From the NCBI GenBank assembly GCA_937959275.1, contig CALGLU010000099.1, positions 1-39,913 on the forward strand: a stretch of DNA of 39,913 nucleotides. The letters are read 5' to 3'. The stretch comes from an uncultured Saprospiraceae bacterium (GTDB taxonomy: Bacteria; Bacteroidota; Bacteroidia; Chitinophagales; Saprospiraceae). Below, piece after piece: positions 36,501 to 39,913 of this stretch. Position 1 is the first letter of the stretch. Each line of letters begins with the position of its first letter. A program made the position numbers and the translations under genes. A model generated the notes under the pieces. The model had not been told where the DNA came from. It ran no database searches and saw nothing but the letters and a program-made list of their open reading frames with translations.

Positions 36501-39500
36501 CATCAGGTGACTTTTATGTAATTGTTGATGACGGACAGTGTTCTACTCCATCCGAAATTTTGACTGTTGATCTTAAAGAGTGTACGTTTGACATGGCTCT
36601 GAAAAAAGTATTGAGTCCATCTCAAGTTGTACCCGTTTATGCAGGGGATAAAGTGACTTTTGATATTACAATTTATAATCAAGGAACAGAAGTCGCTCAA
36701 GATATTATTGTTTCAGATTACATCCCTGCTGGCTTTGTCTTAAATGACCCTAATTGGTTTAGTGTATCTGCAACCGAAGCAAACATCACTGTTGCTGGCC
36801 CAATGCTACCTGGTGATAGTGTCACTATATCCATTATGTTAGATGTCACAAATGCAGCACTCGTTGGCGATGTAGCTAACTATGCAGAAATTACATCTGC
36901 AGATGACATTGGTAGTCAAGGCTATCCAGATATTGATAGTACTCCAGATAATATTGACGGCAATGATGTTGGTGGAACACCAGATGATCCAGCTGAAGAT
37001 AATGTCATTAGTGATGATGGCACCATTGATGAAGATGATCATGATCCAGCAACAGTACCAGTAGAAATATTTGACCTCGCTCTTACTAAAACATTATCTG
37101 CCAGTCAGACCGTACCCGTTCAAGTGGGTGATGATGTCACATATGATATAGAGGTCTGTAATCAAGGGACAGTTAATGCTTTAAATGTCGAAGTAGTGGA
37201 CTATGTACCAACCGGTCTAACTCTAAATGATCCCACATGGACTTTGGATGCTAACGGTAATGCATACCAAACAATACCTGGTCCAATTGCAGCAGGTGAC
37301 TGCGAAACCATTATGATCGTTTGTACAATAAGCTCATTCCCTCCAACTGGCAGTTACCAAAACTATGCAGAGATAAGTTCTGCTGAAGATGATAATGGTA
37401 ATCAGCCTCAGGATATTGATAGTACTCCCGATGATGACGACGGCAATGATGGTCCTGTCAGTGACGACACGACTGATGGCTCAAATGGTGATGAAGATGA
37501 TCACGATCCAGCTGTTATACCTGTCGTCCAGACTAATTGTAATGTTAGTAATAACAGTCCAATTTGTGATGGCGAAGATACTACTTTAATGGAAGATGCA
37601 GGAGATGCCGTTTCATGGGCATGGACAGGACCTGGTGGGTTTACAAGCACTGATCAAAATCCAGTAGTGAGTCCAGCGATAGGTGGTGTTTATGAAGTGA
37701 CAATAACTGATCAATTTGGTTTCACACAAACTTGTTTTACACAAGTAGATGTGGTACCTGATGTGACCATAAATGGAAATATTACTGATGCATCCTGTAA
37801 TGCAGGTGCAGATGGAGAAATAAATATAATTGTTGTCGGCGGCACAGGCCCTTTCGAATTTGATTGGGACATAGATGGTCTAGAAGCTATCAATGATGAC
37901 TTTGAAGATCAGACTGGTTTAAGTGCTGGTACATATTCAGTAGAAGTCACCAACGTGAATGGTTGTATAAGTACAGCCATGTTTACCGTTGGCGAACCAA
38001 CTGCAGTTGTTTGTACGACAGAAGGTACCGATCCTTTATGTAATGGAGCTGATGATGGCACAATTACTGTGACAGCCTCAGGTGGAAATTCTCCATATGA
38101 ATATAGTTTTAATGGCGCAGCATATCAGCCAGGGAATTCTGCATCAGGCTTCACTTCAGGTACCCATACTATCACAGTTAAAGACAGTGATGGATGTACG
38201 TCAACCTGCAATATTACGCTTGGAGAACCGACACCACTTGCTTGTAGTGCCCTGGGTACTGATGAAACTGATTGCGATGTGAAAAATGGAGAAGTTGAAG
38301 TGACCGCAACAGGTGGAACAGCACCTTATTCATATTCAATAGATGGAGAGGCTCCTCAAATGAGCAATCTATTTACTGCCATTGATGAAGGAGTACACAC
38401 CATTACCGTGACTGATGTAAATAATTGTGTAACAACATGCTCAATAAGCATTGCTGGTCCAACATTACCTGTTTGCACAGTGACCAATTCGAATGACGTC
38501 AGCTGTAATGGCGACGCCGATGGCGAAATTTCAGTCGCTGGTTCAGGAGGAAGTGGGAGTTATGAATATAGTATTAATAATGGACTTAGTTTTCAGCCTA
38601 ATGGCACATTCTTTGGCCTCCCAGCAGGAACCTATACTATTATTACAAGAAATATAAATACACTCAATTGCACTGCTACTTGTGAGGCAATGATTGAAGA
38701 ACCTATACTTCTCGAGTGTTCTGAAATGATCATCAATGAATCTTGTGGACTAGATGATGGCTCGATTGAAGTCGTTGTGTTAGGAGGCACTGAGCCTTAT
38801 ACGTACAGCATAGATGCTGGTGCAACTTTCCAAACTACAAATCTATTCACAAATTTAGGTGTTGGATCATATACAATTACAACAAGAGATGCTAACGGCT
38901 GCATTTTGACATGCCAAGGTGAAATCATGCCAGATTGCTTTGATTTAGCTTTAGCAAAAGTGATTGATCCAAATCAAGCCACACCAGTTACACCTGGTGA
39001 TGATGTCACCTTCTTTATCACAGTATACAATCAAGGTACGATCGATGCTTACAATGTAGAAGTTGTCGATTATACACCTTCTGGAATGATATTGAATGAT
39101 CCAACATGGAGTGTTGGAGCTGCAGCTGATGAAGCATTTCAGACTATACCAGGTCCGATAGCTCCAGGTGCATCTGTTACATTACCTATCGTCTTACAAG
39201 TAGATCCAAATTACAGTGGTGGTAGTCTTCAAAACTTTGCAGAAATAAGTGAAGCTGATGACGACACAGATCCGAATAACACACCTCCAACGGATGGTGA
39301 CTCGGACCCTGATAATGATAATACAAATGACGGCGATTATACAGACGATGCAACTGATAATACAGATGGAGATGAAGATGATCATGATCCTGCCGACGTA
39401 TTTGTTCAAGTCTTTGACTTAGCACTTGAAAAAGATATTGCTGATTCTCAAGTCTTGCCAATCGCTCCAGGTGATTTAATTACGTTTACTTTGACAGTTA

Positions 39501-39913
39501 CCAATCAAGGAAATGTCGATGCCTATTCTATTGGCTTATCTGACAATATTCCTACGGGTACCACTTTGGCTGATGCCAATTGGACTGACAATGGTGGCGT
39601 GGCTGATTTGACTGCGCTCATTGCTGGTCCTTTAGCACCAGGTGCGTCTACGACTGTTGACATCACATTCATGATCGATGCAGACTTTATGGGTAGCAGC
39701 ATCATGAATACAGCTCAAATTAGTGAAGCTGATGATGATACTGATCCTGACAACGAGCCTCCGACTGATGTCGATTCTGATCCTGATAATGATGATGGTG
39801 ACCAATCTGAAGATGATGAAGATCCTGAAACAGTGCCGATCGGTCAAGCGTTCGATTTAGCTTTGACTAAGATTCTTGATCCTGCACAAGCTCTACCTGT
39901 AGAGATTGGTGAC
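30524..39913 (+). CDS. Giant secreted surface protein, DUF11 and SprB repeats, 3' end outside window
   Basis: An uninterrupted frame of 3130 codons from ATG 30524 to the window edge. It starts with a signal peptide (cleavage after about residue 36, VTQSQAQ). The first 2000 residues are Cys-bearing beta-sandwich domains of the DUF11/Ig-like type. DUF11-like repeats with the opening FD[LM]AL start at residues 2022, 2183, 2806, 2964 and 3110. Between 2410 and 2800 stand five SprB repeats of about 77-80 residues (DGTITVTASGG then PYEYSFNG). Asp-rich linkers such as DEDDHDPA join the DUF11 units and may bind calcium. SprB-type proteins are T9SS-exported gliding adhesins; a sorting domain would be expected beyond the edge. 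Function as a surface adhesin is inferred. Confidence 0.85.
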   Translation, partial: MSFFTHPFPFQKFSATRIRLVFALLFSSFLVTQSQAQCPTIFVDDMNGVPGYAAIDNLSICGQPDTISYYVLNTSGQTLLNSELKLTIPPGMQYAGFIDPFDPSYTVMEGDVSDPNCPTFIFPNILADSVQIIQIGIIANCDVYSNPSTQEYKFDGKFEFLFLEDGAKKPIVCSALFDGEVDYSPFIKRPTISITDQSRPAITIVNGNSVCNIIEVTQTGIGASVAGFSFTIDGIDLDNFNLVELSVGGADLTYSWDPATMQLTAFVDASYLPGGSLQEDQSVDVQVCFDAPLVCDTDAGIYNLTYGASFGCSPDEPPCVDPSTADGSIEYKPNFNANADVSVTKRQDPGICGADAVFDVVVKSTNTDPVLGLWEEIKLGFQICEGDVFEPAYVEINGEPLDASSYYYDNFDFVIDATTFMSDPDESGFGFEDIDGDGVYDDLPGGNEAVMTIAVKIKCQDPAAIAGCASLDCTFDQMTVTGLRHCGQVFQTTPKIDPAPEFSYGSSFISIDDGDISPDMDGSIVGYDFGLGTGTDDSDATLNTVTMEFCYQYEATGIEPCMAPGNNPYFEVSIGGPEIVISDMEINTSSVTFNGGPVAAGLITTAFNTDNSGVVFGIDIGNNDTSVPQCYNFTLELDSCLCYPLQYLSASMRVIETCGDCVGPDGGDCTLVRACEDTQLASTRSCNCVCPMSSDIVDLRRVEYGYADKAMTEKLEYDSPEVDPLDWNRYLPCDSIYMHVEYTVIDPLTMADLDEIYFRLYNSASPGTWTHRPTFDLEPDMHNSRMLEFSYEKVGAPGTRTMIDFNACNEDRSAQHRNINDGYFEPKGSEAATLINGVSTYNHPFDVFDNREFNIRIIDSERQKDRGLNTNTDGDCWTDLLENQMGGLEKGDKFHMYVHIPMQKNPYRQLIPDVAATPAASIVFRGDAYWYSVVGGTRTYQRATCGGNRIIETHCPGPIIANTEYTVTDCGATVEHSFTMTNTPDDWYVGEFRPDIMEMDTLKVPLPSPFVYAGNPRIMLQDGTIIPLSDPMFDSNTFCAFDAAANQTKCTSLAGSVGYMMFDVSEIPTFGVGLPNDPACSYKLLYDLERICPGPINSPENFQLIFDYSNTCDYQPGGHYCGVTTVASRADFSFLGTQLAYPVEDCPGDVGTNTLLFDDRDYHLTEDTSFTLTFNQMTNPLPALTSSITSNLLADASNASEFNTYEVCAGAGAIPHTNVMTTVFLEPTVSLQNITDGAGNPVAFTLTNTSALGSTYLIELPDLNPDDCVTLNIETELEICPYPGVGTVVSVKTTSSCLDLDFASQLFGVGGDACVATGQQYNYVAGEAEIQAEWTTERDTVPLCSTNMYEVLIKNTKDATLTDLEFNFNFPAGITTIPTTFEYEYVAGSGIWLPISDPIPNGTNAFGQVFTVNDDDMFSDINANGLPGILDPIENANRLKIRFQAKTDCDSYVSRTPFYFETTAADPCEGRISSGASIFEGPTIENAIPEEGAQFLITADPLNYICGGPVPLTVSGVNLSNTGGETSMAEACFKFPPSVPYTPGSFAFTTPSSWTPTYVNETTLAGGYTELCFDLPDGLKPYQSFAFTAEVTPDMNTACEELLIGSLVKSLVEDQVCIGDDNVVDTPDDSTCDVFVNNSINDQLVINIKAPVEISELEMVVACDDDPTMATFDYTIALETVSTTDYVGPLTLEFYRDLNLNGVFDPGVDPLMDTQTHNVNIAVGSPTIEMGSTTIPEEFSCPIIINAIFDVPCNCNSESFYFDNPPVPDFVAQFDGPVSLCPGDDFMIDICGGYDFELANPASGVLTETADALSIMINDGFGVNSPVVLKVMSMGPCGGEFEIEIFTLETFEIGPFATVEACDMECTELTLDGVPADWQGNMTVLWSPATFLDDATSWEPEICNPTANITYTVTVTNPNTGCSASSVVNVNVINTTPPTLTYDGFDECYFAYDPPTIIAEPAGLVNYEFYFDDPAGDILLQTGASNEFILPFPSGDFYVIVDDGQCSTPSEILTVDLKECTFDMALKKVLSPSQVVPVYAGDKVTFDITIYNQGTEVAQDIIVSDYIPAGFVLNDPNWFSVSATEANITVAGPMLPGDSVTISIMLDVTNAALVGDVANYAEITSADDIGSQGYPDIDSTPDNIDGNDVGGTPDDPAEDNVISDDGTIDEDDHDPATVPVEIFDLALTKTLSASQTVPVQVGDDVTYDIEVCNQGTVNALNVEVVDYVPTGLTLNDPTWTLDANGNAYQTIPGPIAAGDCETIMIVCTISSFPPTGSYQNYAEISSAEDDNGNQPQDIDSTPDDDDGNDGPVSDDTTDGSNGDEDDHDPAVIPVVQTNCNVSNNSPICDGEDTTLMEDAGDAVSWAWTGPGGFTSTDQNPVVSPAIGGVYEVTITDQFGFTQTCFTQVDVVPDVTINGNITDASCNAGADGEINIIVVGGTGPFEFDWDIDGLEAINDDFEDQTGLSAGTYSVEVTNVNGCISTAMFTVGEPTAVVCTTEGTDPLCNGADDGTITVTASGGNSPYEYSFNGAAYQPGNSASGFTSGTHTITVKDSDGCTSTCNITLGEPTPLACSALGTDETDCDVKNGEVEVTATGGTAPYSYSIDGEAPQMSNLFTAIDEGVHTITVTDVNNCVTTCSISIAGPTLPVCTVTNSNDVSCNGDADGEISVAGSGGSGSYEYSINNGLSFQPNGTFFGLPAGTYTIITRNINTLNCTATCEAMIEEPILLECSEMIINESCGLDDGSIEVVVLGGTEPYTYSIDAGATFQTTNLFTNLGVGSYTITTRDANGCILTCQGEIMPDCFDLALAKVIDPNQATPVTPGDDVTFFITVYNQGTIDAYNVEVVDYTPSGMILNDPTWSVGAAADEAFQTIPGPIAPGASVTLPIVLQVDPNYSGGSLQNFAEISEADDDTDPNNTPPTDGDSDPDNDNTNDGDYTDDATDNTDGDEDDHDPADVFVQVFDLALEKDIADSQVLPIAPGDLITFTLTVTNQGNVDAYSIGLSDNIPTGTTLADANWTDNGGVADLTALIAGPLAPGASTTVDITFMIDADFMGSSIMNTAQISEADDDTDPDNEPPTDVDSDPDNDDGDQSEDDEDPETVPIGQAFDLALTKILDPAQALPVEIGD

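Noticed and set aside
36839-39847. Several Ile- or Asp-complement-rich minus-strand ORFs in the adhesin region
   Set aside because: They are antisense readings of the Asp-rich and repeat-rich giant frame.

Overview
The window looks like a chromosome segment of a Bacteroidota bacterium, most likely a marine Saprospiria- or Cytophagia-like lineage. The grounds are a C-terminal sorting domain of the type IX secretion system (T9SS), a TonB receptor with a carboxypeptidase-regulatory domain paired with a DUF4249 lipoprotein, SprB and DUF11 repeats in a giant secreted protein, several lipoproteins, AT-rich DNA and almost no Shine-Dalgarno sequences. The family assignments are read from motifs; the lineage is inference.

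Layout. (1) Positions 1-135, minus strand: the 5' end of a group II intron, very like the IIC type, starting directly after the hairpin and U-run of the terminator of a DUF4197 lipoprotein gene (203-880). (2) 958-3204: a secreted vanadium-haloperoxidase-like enzyme with a complete vanadate site. A 159-bp inverted-repeat element (3346-3504) lies between it and a low-molecular-weight phosphatase/ArsC-like gene. (3) 4181-10371: a molybdenum cofactor cluster, moaE and moaD (minus), moaA-moeA (plus), then moaC-mobA followed without real gaps by an EF-hand protein, a DUF1214 protein and a DUF1254 protein (minus). A 53-residue ORF sits at 7194-7355. (4) 10414-16617: a MarR regulator divergent from a TonB receptor, DUF4249 lipoprotein and penicillin-acylase operon. 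(5) 16740-23045: a minus-strand trio, PSD1/DUF1549/DUF1553 cytochrome, DUF1501 protein, and a DUF2231-like/cytochrome c/leucine-rich-repeat membrane protein, interrupted by a repeat-rich spacer. (6) 23110-27856: a PAS histidine kinase, a methionine-type aminotransferase, and a ketopantoate reductase overlapping an EamA transporter. (7) 27989-30039: a DinB-like lipoprotein and a stand-alone trpD, separated by an intergenic array of about 48-bp repeats. (8) 30524 to the right edge: one uninterrupted 3130-codon frame without a stop, encoding a giant secreted surface protein with DUF11-like domains, five SprB repeats and Asp-rich linkers.

How it works together. The Moco genes would convert GTP through cPMP and molybdopterin to the dinucleotide cofactor, but no molybdoenzyme, MoeB, MoaB/Mog or molybdate transporter is in view. 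The TonB operon suggests import followed by hydrolysis of an amide-linked compound under MarR control. The cytochrome/DUF1501 trio is a widespread set of unclear function. The least explained material is non-coding: the intron-terminator junction, the inverted-repeat element, heptamer tracts of the form AACACCC/AACACTC with a 108-bp tandem duplication, and the repeat array before trpD. No tRNA, rRNA, CRISPR array, transposase or phage gene was seen.
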